A DNA stretch of 64,000 nt, taken from Ornithodoros turicata (taxonomy: Eukaryota; Arthropoda; Arachnida; Ixodida; Argasidae). A program made the position numbers and the translations under genes. Below the pieces are notes generated by a model, which saw nothing but the letters and a program-made list of their open reading frames with translations, was not told the origin of the DNA and searched no databases. Shown here piece after piece: positions 11,300-21,621 of the stretch; within the stretch, counting starts at the first letter, position 1; every line of letters begins with the position of its first letter. The stretch lies in NCBI RefSeq assembly GCF_037126465.1, contig NC_088210.1:11182011-11246010 (forward strand), given 5' to 3'.

Positions 11300-11850
11300 C
11301 GCGGAGGTTGCGGGAATTCCTAAAACGGCGAATCGAATCTTTCGAATCCACCAACCGCGTTTCTTTGTTTCTTTTTTCAAATTGGCACCTTCGGAGTCCG
11401 CTTGAAAGCCTCACTGGCCGACGGGTGTTTTCTTGTTTGTTTGTTTACATTGCTCTGGAGTCTGGACTGAAAGAGTTCAGGTTGGAGCTGTTACACTATA
11501 CAAGTTTAAAAGTATTATGGTTTTGCTTTTGATTGTTGCTTCAGTTTTATGGAAATAATTCAGACTCGAGAATTTATGTATTTCTTGTAGTCGATGGACA
11601 CTATGTTAGATATTTTAAGTAAACTATATGAGTATGCTCGCTCCCGAAACTAAACTTTTTTTTTTTTTCATTAAACAAATGTACATGATATTAGACTTCA
11701 AAACATTCTCCAGTAGAAGTTTTTTTCTTTTTCTTGGCTTTCTAAACTCTTTTTAAAGAAATGATTCGAAAGATTCGAGATCCTTAAGATTCGTGGATTC
11801 GCAGATCCTTCCTTGGCTTCGGATTCGGATTCGGAAGATTCTGGATTCGT
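11300..11850 (+). mobile_element. Interspersed repeat with GGATTCG arrays, copy 1
   Basis: Begins GGCGAATCGAATCTTTCGAA, continues with GCCTCACTGGCCGACGGGTG and TTGTAGTCGATGGACA, and ends in tandem GATTCG/GGATTCG words (11762-11850). The same sequence is found inverted at 40018-40291 and again at 63780-64000. The inverted copy ends (read outward) TAGGGACGTACCAACCCGAA, so this is probably a non-autonomous DNA transposon with TAGGGACGTACC ends. Confidence 0.55.
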
Positions 11851-13132
11851 CTCATGTCTACTAAATATGTATCCGCATAATCAACACGATCTTCTAGCGT
11901 CTTATTCACATAGTGATCGCCATAAAGAAAGTATATCTCATGGAAGAGGGAATCATCACTCTCTGTCTTACATCGTCCGCCTACATCAACGACGTTGACG
12001 GTGATAAAAGACGGGAAGCGAAGGCTAACCGTGTTCCGCATTCTTTCTTGCCTTCTTTCATGTTTCCTTGTCTCGTCAACTGTTTAACTGGCGGATGCAA
12101 TCCCAGGGCATGTAGGACAGTCGCGTTACGAAAAATAATCGATTCGAAAATTCTCGGTGAGATTTGATCTAAGGCTCTTCAATCTGTAAACATTAGTTCT
12201 TCTTCCATAAGTATAATAAACTTTACAATCATAATAATAATACACTATAAAGTAAGAATAATAATAATAACCGAATAACCGAACTGAATACATTTACAGG
12301 AGAAGCGAAGTGAAAGGAACAGTTGCCGTATGCCACTTCGGGTTCCAAGGTGGGGGGGGGGGGGGGGGCGATCACCCCCAAAACGTCAGTTTATACATTG
12401 AATTTCCCTCTCCCGCTCCCCCACTATGCGCTCCGACAAAGAAACTGCCCCCCCCCAAAAAAGAAAAACAAAAAAAGAACAAGGGTCTGGATCCGCCCCT
12501 GGCGCGTGTACAGTGTTTTTCTAACGCCACACCCATTCGTCGAAAAACTTCCACACCGCGTACCTTTTCGCACCAAACAGTGCAGCACAAACACGGATGT
12601 ACGATGCCACATTTCATCAAGAAGCCACCGAAAATGAAAGAAGGAACGTTGTGAACACGCGCAAAATAAGGAGGAGAGAAGCGTAATGCAAGACACGGAC
12701 AACCCCAACCATTCACTAGCATTCCGAAACTATGCCTTGAATGGAATTACGGAGGGCTGTGCAACCTGACCGGTGGATAGCTGGCACATTACATGCGGTA
12801 GCGCAACCTCCCTTTTTTACAAACAAATGACGTCAGATGGTTCAACAGCGCCTCCAACTTGGTAGACTGGAACTACTATATAAAAAAATCAATAAGTCGA
12901 AAGAAAGACACGTTTAAATGTGAATCTTCATATTGTAAGATGTTTATGTAATTCCTTACGTATTACTAATTGTATCGCCTTGTTCTGCTGAATTCTACAG
13001 GTAGCCCTATCTTATCGGTAGCCCTTTCTGAAGACGGCTATCGGGCTCTTCCGTCTTCTTGAGCCTGAAGGGCACGAGTTTCTCTCGGAGTGTACGTTGT
13101 GTCTCTATACAAAGCAAGCGCTAACTAAGTTG
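11851..13132. other. Non-genic stretch; possible hAT end
   Basis: AAT microsatellite (12222-12270), a G homopolymer (about 12352-12369), and on the minus strand ending at 12500 the motif CAGGGGCGGATCCAG, a common hAT terminus; a matching left end is too eroded to call. At 12818-12868 there is an inverted fragment of the ACCTCTACC MITE family (GACGTCATTTGTTTG, GGCGCTGTTGAACC). No supported gene. Confidence 0.45.
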
Positions 13133-13969
13133 CACACTTGTGCCCGTTACCAAAAAATAGGAACTAAATACCGTTACCCGTTACTTCAGAAAAAAGTAAC
13201 TAAATACGTTACTCGTTACCAACATACAAAAGTAACGAGTTCTCGTTACTCACAGGTAACGAGTTACTTTTACGTTACCGCCGCATAGTTAAAGGAGCCA
13301 ACAAACATGCCGTCACTTGCCTTCAACTCATTATTAATGAGAAATTGAACTTCACAAGAAGCTGATACTCGAAATTTACATCAGTGATCTTCGTTGTCTT
13401 TCGTGTGAAGACATCTGCTGCCGAAGTGGGGGTGACCGGAGGTTATGAAAACACAAGAAAAGACACCGGTTTTCGTGCCACCGATCACCAACGGTTCCCA
13501 AAAACAGACGAGGGGCTGCGTCATAATTTAGGGCGCTCAGAAGCTTAGCAAAGACTAGAAAAGGCTAGAAGTCGAAACGCATTTTTTGTAGCCATAGCAC
13601 AATTGGTGCCCATTCTTGGGAAGGAGTGATGGTCGGAGATTACGGAAGCAAGAGAAAAGACAAGGGCCTTCGTTTAAGACGATTCAGCACGTCAACAACA
13701 CATCCAGGGAGAGGACTGCAATACTACTTTGAGTCACACGTGGTCGTGGGTCACGCAAGTCCACGCATTGCACCACACGGAGTGGCGAAATGTGCTCTCC
13801 AGCGCTGAAGAAAAGGAACGAGTAACGTCAGTAACGAGTTACCAATTTTTGTAACTGATTCCGTTACTATTACCATTTTTTAAAAAGTAACTGAATCGTT
13901 ACTTCGTTACCAAAAAAAGTAACCGTTACCAAGTAACGAGTTACTTGTAACGAGTTAGGCACAACTATG
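13133..13969. mobile_element. Non-autonomous hAT transposon, 837 bp, 8-bp duplication CTAAGTTG
   Basis: Ends CACACTTGTGCC and (complement) CATAGTTGTGCC, flanked by a perfect 8-bp duplication CTAAGTTG at 13125-13132 and 13970-13977. Both ends carry arrays of GTTACTCGTTAC/GTAACGAGTTAC words (13148-13285 and 13817-13955). The unique middle (13290-13810) has no transposase; the open frame at 13626-13808 is inside it and is not recognised. Confidence 0.9.
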
Positions 13970-14267
13970 CTAAGTTGTAATAACAAACCACATTCCGCGC
14001 AGGATTATGACAACGATTTTCCGATGATGCAACTCTTGGGGTGAAGCCTTCTATTCTTTCCGCGGTGGACCGCGAACCCCAATGAACAACAACAAGGTGA
14101 CTAAAAACGTGACCTCATTTGTTTGTGCCTCTAATGCGAAGACGCCACCCGTAGCCTTCATGAGGAGTACGGCTTGGTGAAACGGCGGTATCCTCCACCC
14201 ACGCTCTTTCGGTTTCGATATGTCAACAACGTCATCCATACGTCACGGTGACGTTTCTTCGGTAGTG

Positions 14268-14555
14268 GTCTATAAACCTCTACCCGACAAACGTCATCAT
14301 GACGTTGGTAGACAGACCGAAACCAAAACAGATCGGAAGGGGAAAGCTGGGTTCCACGAATGAGCAATTGTTCGCTGAAAGAAAGTAGGACCGAAGGTCA
14401 TGTCCCTTTCAGAGACCATCGTAATCCCCTCAAGACCGTGGCTTTCGGGCGCGACCTTGTTCGCCACTAGCTTTGAACGTAGTTCAACTCTACCAAACTC
14501 GTGGCGCTGTCGAACATTATGACGTCATTTGTTTACAAACAGGTAGAGGTCTATT
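14268..14555. mobile_element. MITE with ACCTCTACC termini, copy 2
   Basis: Left TATAAACCTCTACCCGACAA, right complementary to AATAGACCTCTACCTGTTTG. Interior matches copy 1 (9388-9693). Another fragment in reverse orientation is at 37055-37148 (CCCCTTCCGATTTGTTTC, ATGTCATGATGACG). Confidence 0.7.
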
Positions 14556-14692
14556 GAGCTACCAACGAACGATGAAGTAAGAATGGACAAGCGCGTCATT
14601 CTTGTCTTTCTCCTGCCCGCCGTCTGTGTCGCTGCCCTCGTCCCACTGAATTTCCCTGTCAGATCTTTCACCATGCTACCTCCACTCTTAGA

Positions 14693-14907
14693 AAAAAAAA
14701 AAGGTGGGCAGTTACACCTTTTAGGAGGTAATAGTTGTCGCACATATTGTGCCTAAAAGGTTGTAAAGTTCTATACCCGCTGCCTACGAATGATAGGGTT
14801 ACCGGTTCTCGTTTCGTGAGCGAGGGAGGCGTACGCCTTTTTCTTGCAATTTGTATATATGATAATTGCTTTTACCACCCTTTTACACCCCTTATTAGAC
14901 GCTATAG
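14693..14907. mobile_element. MITE, CACTCTTAG terminus, 3'-incomplete
   Basis: CACTCTTAGAAAAAA followed by GTTACACCTTTTAGGAGGTA, then ATGATAGGGTTACCGGTTCT and GGAGGCGTACGCC, ending near TTACACCCCTTATTAGACGC. The right terminus is missing. Closest relative: the complete copy at 46333-46658. Confidence 0.65.
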
Positions 14908-16107
14908 GAACAATGCCAACTGAACCCCTTATGAGGAGTTCAGTTGATCCATCTTGAATAGTAGTGAAGGTCTTGCACAGAAATCCCCCAGACCATTCGT
15001 CAAGTCTTCCAGATCATTCAGCAATCACCGGAAAACCTAGAACATCATCTTTTACGCCCCTCTTCGACTCTAAGCTAAATATGGTACAACTAAATATATT
15101 AAATACAATCTCCCCGTTCATCATCTCAGAACAAAGTGGCTATTGTTGTTAACCATACAGATCCTTTAGCGAGATGACTGGAACAAGCATCCAGAGTACT
15201 GCAGTAAGCGACTCTGTAAACGCGTTAACAGAATATATCCATCTATTGTCTTTTTAGGTCGCACTGAAAACGTATTAATGGGTTCCCTCATTGCGTCTAG
15301 TAAGAAGTGTCTACAAGACACTAGCGGAGCATTCGGAGCAGAAAGGTGTACTTGTGAAATGACGTATGGTAATATGCGTATGCAGCTATTCATGCTTCTA
15401 TCGAATTTCCCTATTCGTCAATATCATTATATTTGTTGTTGTTGTTGTTGTTTCTATATCGTGTCTACCACTTGCTTCGGCTCAGAAGGGGTGGCAGTAT
15501 TATCGAAATAACATGAAATACAAATAAATAAAAATATCAAAGTGCCCGTTAACTATGTCTGACTTCACATATACAAGCGGAGATCTGCTGGTCTTTGTTA
15601 GTACAGGCGGATGGTACTGTAGTGTTCGGCGCAGGGCGAATGACAAGGGTGTTCAGTTACTATTAAAGGCACTTTCATGATAATTCATGTCTCTTGTGGC
15701 AAGCGACGTCACGCAAGAAGTCTTCTTGGAGAAACCGAAAGCTATTTCTTTGATAACTATATAGGCATGTAACGCGAACGTTGACCACTGTTGTACTTCT
15801 ATGAAAAGGGCGGACCGACACAACTGTAAAAGGGCCATTACAAAAGCGTTCCTTCCGGAAAAGGATTCATGTAACAAGAGGGGTACATATATGGTTCCGC
15901 TATCCTATTGCGTCTAAGGTAACGACCCTCACCATCGCACTGACGTGCTTTTGTGTTCTCTGGGAGTCTGCGCCAACATGATCACCCGCTGGATGTTTCG
16001 AGGAGTCCTCACGTGGGGATCGTTTATGGGCGGTTTTCTGTTTATACTGAACGCTAGAAATCCCACTTATAGCATATTGGCAAGCATGTCTGATGGACTA
16101 CAACACC
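14908..16107. other. Intergenic, 3' flank of the rhomboid gene
   Basis: A (TTG)n run at 15436-15452. Minus-strand frames at 15166-15393 and 15653-15877 have no recognisable domain or splice context. I see nothing else. Confidence 0.4.
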
Positions 16108-16113
16108 TTTATT
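16108..16113 (-). terminator. Polyadenylation signal AATAAA of the rhomboid gene
   Basis: TTTATT on the plus strand, i.e. AATAAA on the minus strand, 71 bases past the stop codon of the rhomboid gene. No poly(A) run follows, so there is no direct mark of retroposition. Confidence 0.6.
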
Positions 16114-16183
16114 AGAGCACCCAGTTACAAGTACACGTCAAGGCCATTTGACAACTGTAGAACATGCAGTTAACTACACAGAA

Positions 16184-17179
16184 TCAATGAAGTTGATACG
16201 TTGCACAATAAACAAAGAGTACGAACATTGCCAGAGCCGACAGCGCCCCAATCACCAACTCCCATTTGCGCAGTTTCCTGTTGAAAAAGCAGTATTTTCC
16301 AACAGTTATTCCGACGAAAATCCCGGACGCGTGGCCCACCCAACTCATCCGACAGAAGATATGCCAGCAAATATCAGCTGCCGTGAGAAGCGGGATCGCG
16401 AGAAAGAAGACCACTCCATACTTGAACTCTCTGAAGCTAAATAAGACGTCTCCATAATGCGACCACAAGATGGCGTGGCAACCGCCAGCGGCGCCCGCTA
16501 GACGCAAGCTGGGCAAGAACGACGAAGCCAAGGCTCCGTAGAACACTCCCACGAAATACAACACTGGTACTTTCCATGCACTATGAACCATACCTATCGG
16601 CAGACAAACAACTAGTTCTACCAGAACATTAAAGGCAAGCGAAACCGCGTCCGTGTGAAGCAATGAATAGCTGAACTGTCGCCACATCTCGCGCATGCGC
16701 AGCGGATTGTACGAAATCGGAGATTCCAGAAAGCAATCCTGCGCGTAGGGTTCATCTTCTCGGCTGTTACACCACAGGTGGTGGTGTACGGATGATACAA
16801 TCTGAGCCGCTGCGACAATCAGGATGAAAGCCAGAGGGAAAACGACGGCGGGGTAGTCCGTTAGGGCCAGGCGAGTAATCCACAGCTGTTGACTCTCCTT
16901 GACGTAGATCTTTGCCGAAACGTGGAAGCATTTCTGAGCCGCCTTCTCCGCCTTGGTGGTGGGTCGACGGCACAAGATGATCGTGAGAAGCTGCTGCACA
17001 GTAATATCGGAGCGCGTATTCCGCTTCGCCAGTTCCAGGAGTTGGTTCCGACAGTGACTTGGTATGGCGGCAGAATGATCGATCAAGGTCCGTTGCAGCT
17101 CGGACGAAGAAATGCTGCCGTTTTCCTTGATGTCCAGTTGCTCAAGAACAGTAAACCAGTACTCGCGCAAATCTTCCAT
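16184..17179 (-). CDS. Rhomboid-family membrane protein, EF-hand type, catalytic serine lost
   Basis: Intact 331-codon intronless gene. The start is the ATG in GCCACCATGG, a full Kozak match; in-frame ATG 17194 would add five residues. Residues about 12-33 form one EF-hand-like loop (DIKENGSISSSE), as in RHBDL1/3-type rhomboids. Hydrophobic segments near 110-131, 172-194, 200-220, 227-247, 253-273, 280-297 and 309-326 give the seven-segment plan of metazoan RHBDL proteases. The loop motif WRQF, then LLH, AFN, GAAGG and GHASG align with GlpG landmarks: His145 kept (H175), His150 is Ser180, Asn154 kept (N184), the nucleophile Ser201 is Ala231, and His254 kept (H283). Known rhomboids cut membrane proteins within the bilayer with a Ser-His dyad; without Ser this one should be inactive and may act as an iRhom-like binder (inference). 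No introns suggests a retrocopy. AATAAA lies 71 bases downstream. Confidence 0.85.
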   Translation of the reverse strand: MEDLREYWFTVLEQLDIKENGSISSSELQRTLIDHSAAIPSHCRNQLLELAKRNTRSDITVQQLLTIILCRRPTTKAEKAAQKCFHVSAKIYVKESQQLWITRLALTDYPAVVFPLAFILIVAAAQIVSSVHHHLWCNSREDEPYAQDCFLESPISYNPLRMREMWRQFSYSLLHTDAVSLAFNVLVELVVCLPIGMVHSAWKVPVLYFVGVFYGALASSFLPSLRLAGAAGGCHAILWSHYGDVLFSFREFKYGVVFFLAIPLLTAADICWHIFCRMSWVGHASGIFVGITVGKYCFFNRKLRKWELVIGALSALAMFVLFVYCATYQLH

Positions 17180-17206
17180 GGTGGCTGACCCCATCTGAGA
17201 AGTCAC

Positions 17207-18080
17207 AGCCCTTTCGAGTTTCCGCAGAGAACGCAGCAGTTTGAAGCCTTTTTTTCTGCAGACTGCTCAGTCCCTAGGGCGTATTCCGAATGAGCGTTGG
17301 AAGCGAAGGCTAGCCTGTCCATGGTACCGACTTTTGTCGATGAAACGCCGCACTAAGAAATCGAAACACTACGTTGTTATACCATGATTTCCTGTGCGCA
17401 GCGCATTTGTATAATAGCCACTGTTTATGCAAATGTGCGAAAGCAGCAATTCAATTTCTTAGAGTGACTCTTCAGTTGCCAATGATTAAAATACAACGCT
17501 TAAGAGACAGGCTGTACCATTTTTCGGTTATCGTGGAACTATACACTTGAGGAAGGCGTTGCAAGTCGTTGTGACCTTGGCTACATTCGAGGATAGAAGG
17601 CAAGTGGCGACTGTGGTAGACATGTTTCCCAGTTGCAAGGTCGTCCAGTATATCACAAGGGGGCGTACGTACCCTGGACGGCAAGCGTTCCGCAGCAGAC
17701 GCAGTCGCAGGCAAACTTCTGCTGGCCAACACAAGCTTAAAGCTGCTCGCCAGGCAGGCGTGCTAACCTCACGCAGGGTGATCTGGCCGGCCCGATGGTT
17801 GCCTTCTCCGGGCGGTTTTTGTACATGTGCTTGCGCAGTGACAATACGCCAGACAGCGAAAATGTTGGGCGCGATGGGTTCTGATGTTTGCTAAATGAAA
17901 CAATCTCTCCAGACATGTTAATCCCGAACAACGCCGAAGCGCGTTGTATATCTGGACGTACGACGTCGTACGTACGTCTTGATGTCCTTGGTACGTCCAA
18001 TAGATATCCCAGATCGGATACAGCCCATCAGATATCCCAGATGGATATCTAAGGGATATGCATCTGGCGTATGACACGAC
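17207..18080. other. 5' flank of the rhomboid gene, with an interspersed repeat
   Basis: A GC-rich stretch with no supported ORF. 17760-17885 (minus) matches 62570-62700 (plus): both have CCATYGGGCCGGCC followed by TCACC-GCGTGA. 17950-18070 has GTACGTACGTC and repeated AGATATCCCAGAT words. Any promoter should be just above 17210 but no TATA box is obvious. Confidence 0.45.
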
Positions 18081-18084
18081 CTTA

Positions 18085-18192
18085 CCACTGGAGACCCTAA
18101 TGGCGCCAGATGATTACGTCATTTTGCAAGACGTCGTCGTTTAAGGCAGACCAAATGACGTAATCACCTGATGCCATTAGAGTCCCCAATGG
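18085..18192. mobile_element. Palindromic MITE, 108 bp, TA flanks
   Basis: Arms of about 42 bases: CCACTGGAGACCCTAATGGC and (complement) CCATTGGGGACTCTAATGGC, both leading to TGATTACGTCATTT. TA on each side (18083-18084, 18193-18194). Only a short spacer separates the arms. Confidence 0.75.
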
Positions 18193-18442
18193 TATTATTC
18201 ACGAAGGACCTGTCACACGCCAGTTTATAATGACATCAAACGTCACGATGTTGCTGTTCTCTTTGGTGCCGTCCTGCGTCATTTTTGTTTTTATGGGTGA
18301 AAATTTTAAACTCCATCTTTTCATATCCATCAATGAATACTGTGTAACCTTAAATAACAACATAATGTTGTCTCGCACTGTACAAAGTGGTTTCATGCAA
18401 GAATAAAAATGGTACTCTGGCGGACATTGGCACCGGCAGTAG

Positions 18443-18525
18443 GCATTTCACCGGCGAATAAGTTGTCGCGATCTCATTAAGCAGGAACTGCCATTCAGAC
18501 AGTCGTCATTAAAGGAGGTAAGATC
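18443..18525 (+). repeat. Interspersed repeat (GGCGAATRAGTTGT), copy 1
   Basis: GCATTTCACCGGCGAATAAG ... ATCTCATTAAGCAGGAACTG ... GTCATTAAA. The same block is at 23460-23536 on the same strand. Not classified. Confidence 0.55.
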
Positions 18526-18548
18526 TCCCATCTGCAGGCATGTAGCTA

Positions 18549-18737
18549 CACTCTTAAAAATGAACTTGACCGCATAGCACGCTCCTAGCAAACCATAATT
18601 TCGAATAACATCGTTCTTCCCCTTGATTTGCTGGAAACGGGAGGCATACGCCATTTTTGTGACAATTATGAACTGCATAAGTGTTACAAAGAAGGCGTAC
18701 GGCTCCCGTTTTCCACAAATCAGGGGAAAGACATGCT
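18549..18737. mobile_element. CACTCTTA MITE family T, right end missing
   Basis: TA then CACTCTTAAAAATGAACTTG, CGCATAGCACGCTCCTAGC, both inner arms (GAGGCATACGCC / GGCGTACGGCTCC), but the right terminal repeat is absent after AATCAGGGGAAAGAC. Confidence 0.75.
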
Positions 18738-18789
18738 TGACACCCAGCCTTTTAGTGTTGAGCAGGTACTGGTGAGCTGGCCAAAGCAG

Positions 18790-18960
18790 CACCAACGGCC
18801 TGCGCTTTGTGTCCTGCGACGAACTACCTCAAACCCATACGTGCTGAAGTAATCTTTTAAATCATTCAGTGCTTTCACTCACCAAGCGTCGTAGAACAGC
18901 TGGTCGCACCAGTGCAATCTACGTGTCCATACTTTTCTTTCTACTTCTATCCTGTTTTAC
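18790..18960 (+). repeat. Interspersed repeat shared with 47340-47510, copy 1
   Basis: Shared words in order: CCTGCGCT, ACTACCTCAA, ATACGTGCTGA, TAATCTTTTAA, CAGCTGGT-GCACCAGTGC, ATCTACGT, followed by a T/C-rich TTTCTA tail. About 75-80% alike. Possibly the 3' end of a retroelement; class unknown. Confidence 0.5.
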
Positions 18961-19483
18961 AACAACAACTTTATTTTCAGATTATGAATGAGGAGTTTCA
19001 TCGCAAAGGACGATACTCTGGCCCGTTGCTGGCGGTGATGCGCCGGGTTGTGCTTATACCTACGCGAGGGACACGGTCGGTGACCCATACTTCAGTGTAT
19101 TCCCACTGTATGCGGTCAAGAGTGCGTGTGTGGCATGTCCTGACAGACCGCAGTGAAAATAATTCGTCAGGAACACCTGGGGCAGCCTCTCCACCGTTGA
19201 CGTTTCGTCATCTTCCGTAACAATGCGCTATTATGTAGTCTTCAAATGTGGCCGTCAAGAGCATGTCACAGTTGGGAACAAAGTGTAGCAAGCAAGGTTA
19301 ACGACACGAATAGTGGGCAGTACGTATATGCTAGAACTTGTTTATGCTGTTTCAAATTTCCATTGCGTATCGACCATTTCGGACGAGCGCAGTTGTAATT
19401 TTTCGTCAAGTTGAATGCTTATGATTGCATTTCAATATAGTACAGCAGTTTCTGTTGCGGCGGTGTGCCTAGGAACCATTTAT
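18961..19483. other. Non-genic, nothing recognised
   Basis: No repeated unit, no domain-bearing frame. One 102-codon plus-strand frame (18912-19220) overlaps the preceding repeat and has no recognisable motif. Confidence 0.4.
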
Positions 19484-20006
19484 CAGTGATGGCCACTAAC
19501 TACTTGTACAGTAGTTTAACTATAACTACTAACTACTTCTATGGAGTAGTTTAACTATAAGTTCGACTACTTTTCAGGGGGGTAGTTAAAACTACTTCTT
19601 TAACTACTGCAATGTATTTTAACTGCATCTATAACTACTTAACGTTGTCCATCAACATCAATTCCTTGTATAGTGTTCCTGGACACCTAGATATGAATCA
19701 GAAGCAATGATAAACTTTGGCTCAAGCCTTTGCTACGATCGTCAAATACAAAGCTTGCGGCGGGATTCTTGCTATGGCTACTCGATAAACTCGGTTGCAG
19801 AATTATTTCGCAGCAAATGAGGCTTCACTAGACAAGTAAAGCTTGCGGCAAAATCGGAAGTAGTTGTCGCCTGCGGTAACCTAACTACTGTAGTAACCAG
19901 TAGTTGCCACTATATTTCTGCAAGTAGTTGATAACTACTTTTGAACTACAATCAGGTAGTTTAACTAGCAGTTTAACTACATGTAGTTAACTACTGGTCA
20001 TCACTG
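19484..20006. mobile_element. Non-autonomous hAT transposon, 523 bp, 8-bp duplication
   Basis: Ends CAGTGATGGCCACTAACTAC and (complement) CAGTGATGACCAGTAGTTAA. Flanks CCATTTAT (19476-19483) and CCATTCAT (20007-20014), 7 of 8 identical. Subterminal arrays of TAGTTTAACTAC words on both sides (19496-19640 and 19858-19995). No coding capacity. Confidence 0.88.
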
Positions 20007-20164
20007 CCATTCATAGTACGAGTTTGGCAATCCTTTGACCTTCTGCTGCCTAGTGCGTGGAGCTCGATTTTGACATCAAACCCGTTGTTGAGCCATCCAC
20101 CCAATAACAACCTGAATCCAAGCGGAATCGCCTTCTCAGCAAGCCGTTGGGCGCCATACGCTCT

Positions 20165-20315
20165 GCAACTAACCGACCGTTCTGCGCATATCTCCTCTCC
20201 CGGTTACTCCACTCGGGAAGCCCCATTGGCTAAGGCGGCGCCCTCCCTCTTCCCTCTCACTGCTTCCTCTCATGCGCAGAGACGCACTTGCACAGCGTAT
20301 TTTGACGTAATCGCC
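20165..20315 (+). repeat. Interspersed repeat shared with 34460-34590, copy 1
   Basis: GTTCTGCGCATATCTCCTCT, ACTCCACTCGG, GGCGCCCTCCCTCTTCCCTC, CTCTCATGCG-AGAGACGCAC, GCACAGCGT. The two copies are about 90% alike over about 130 bases, same strand. Flanking sequence differs. Class unknown. Confidence 0.6.
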
Positions 20316-20572
20316 CAGCTGATCGACGCGCGCTTTGCCGCCTTGAATGTAATCGACCGCAAGTGCCAATGTTTTTTTCGGCCCACAGTCACCTGTGGGA
20401 TTGGCCAATGGGTTTCAGCCCATATTCATAGAAAGTGACCTTCATATACAAATATATTATACAAATTTTGATAAGATACTTAAGTTTTGCCTTCAAAAAC
20501 ATAGTTAAGCACAGCGATAAAACTGTTGTAATTGAGGACACCTACTTGGGTGGATATTAATACCAGTATATA

Positions 20573-20809
20573 CACTCTTAAAAATGAACTTCACCGCATA
20601 GCATGCTCCTAGCCAACCATCACCCCGAATGACAACGTTCTCGCCCTAGATTTGTTGAAAACGGGAGGAGGAGCCTATTTTGTGTCATTATGCACGGCAC
20701 AAAATAGGCTCCTCCTCCCGTTTTCAACAAATCAGGGGCGAGAACGTTGTCATTCGCGATGGTGGTTGGCTAGGACCGTGCTACGTGGTGAAGTTCATTT
20801 TTAAGAGTG
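20573..20809. mobile_element. CACTCTTA MITE family T, complete, 237 bp, TA duplication
   Basis: CACTCTTAAAAATGAACTTC at each end, TA at 20571-20572 and 20810-20811. Arms continue CACCGCATAGCATGCTCC and TAGCCAACCAT almost to the middle, so the whole element is a hairpin. Confidence 0.92.
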
Positions 20810-20939
20810 TACCCATAATGTTCCACCATGGGTGGTGAAAGATTAGATTTAAATGAAATTATTCCAATACTTGTGACTGAAAGGAGCCTTCGCAACTCTG
20901 GAATAAAGTCTGTTAAGTAATCTGACAACTAACACTTAC

Positions 20940-21134
20940 GTGTTTCAAAAACCCATGAGTTCTATGAAGATGTACTGCCTGTCCTGTTCCTCTTCGAGTC
21001 TGTCCATGTTCAGCCAGTTTACTTCTGCTCTGCAACATCTCTTTTTGCATGCCATATTTAAAGTACACTCTGATAAATTTCAGTATTGGTGTGTCAGCAT
21101 CCATATTTATGATTTGTTTGAACTCGTTGCGAAG
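20940..21134 (-). CDS. Internal coding exon, 65 codons, gene unidentified
   Basis: Minus-strand reading: acceptor TCTTGTCTGTGCATTACAG with a good pyrimidine tract, then exactly 195 bases open in one frame, then donor CAC|GTAAGTG. Both boundaries are phase 0. The peptide starts LRNEFKQIINMDADTPILKF and ends RGTGQAVHLHRTHGFLKH; it looks like a soluble helical segment, with no repeat or transposon signature. Codon choice is unlike the surrounding TE debris. The neighbouring exons are not evident in the window; upstream exons would lie at higher coordinates (the small exons at 38.4-38.9 kb are in the same orientation and phase-compatible only if splicing skips their stop), downstream ones at lower coordinates. 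I do not recognise the family. Confidence 0.65.
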
Positions 21135-21478
21135 CTGTAATGCACAGACAAGACAGTGTTAATGTTTTGAAGGCCTTTCAGCATCAAACTAACTAAGTAG
21201 TATTCTAATCAGGTAGTAAATAAAAAAAAATAGCAATGCAGATCGCAGCCTATAATTCATTTCGAGAACAAAATTCATCACAAAGAAAAGTGCAGGTGTG
21301 TTCAAACTTTCTGAAGACACTTGAGCTCTGTCATCCACAAATCTTTCTCTGTTGACCTGTGATTTTTTTTTCTTTCTCTCTCTTGTTCTTTTCTTTTTTT
21401 CTTTCATGTGTGCCAAAGTTTGACAAACAGTGCTCAGTGTTCTCTTACCAACAGTGACTCTCAATATTACTCTTTACC

Positions 21479-21530
21479 GTCACACTCGCTTCGCGGTGCT
21501 AACACGAAATAATAAATAAAATAAAATAGT
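21479..21530 (+). repeat. SINE type A tail fragment
   Basis: CTCGCTTCGCGGTGCTAACACG followed by (AATAA)n is the last part of the type A SINE 3' tail (compare 22602-22882, 49352-49652, 61040-61333). Confidence 0.5.
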
Positions 21531-21621
21531 AATACTTGGCGGATACTGGTACACATTACTGTACAATGAAGTCTCCCTTCTAAGTTTTGCTGGAGAATTA
21601 TTCCTTGATCCCTGCCAATAT

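Noticed and set aside
12318..12500. Possible complete hAT with CAGGGGCGGATCCAG right end
   Set aside because: The proposed left end (CACTTCGGGTTCCAAGG) matches poorly and no 8-bp duplication is present.
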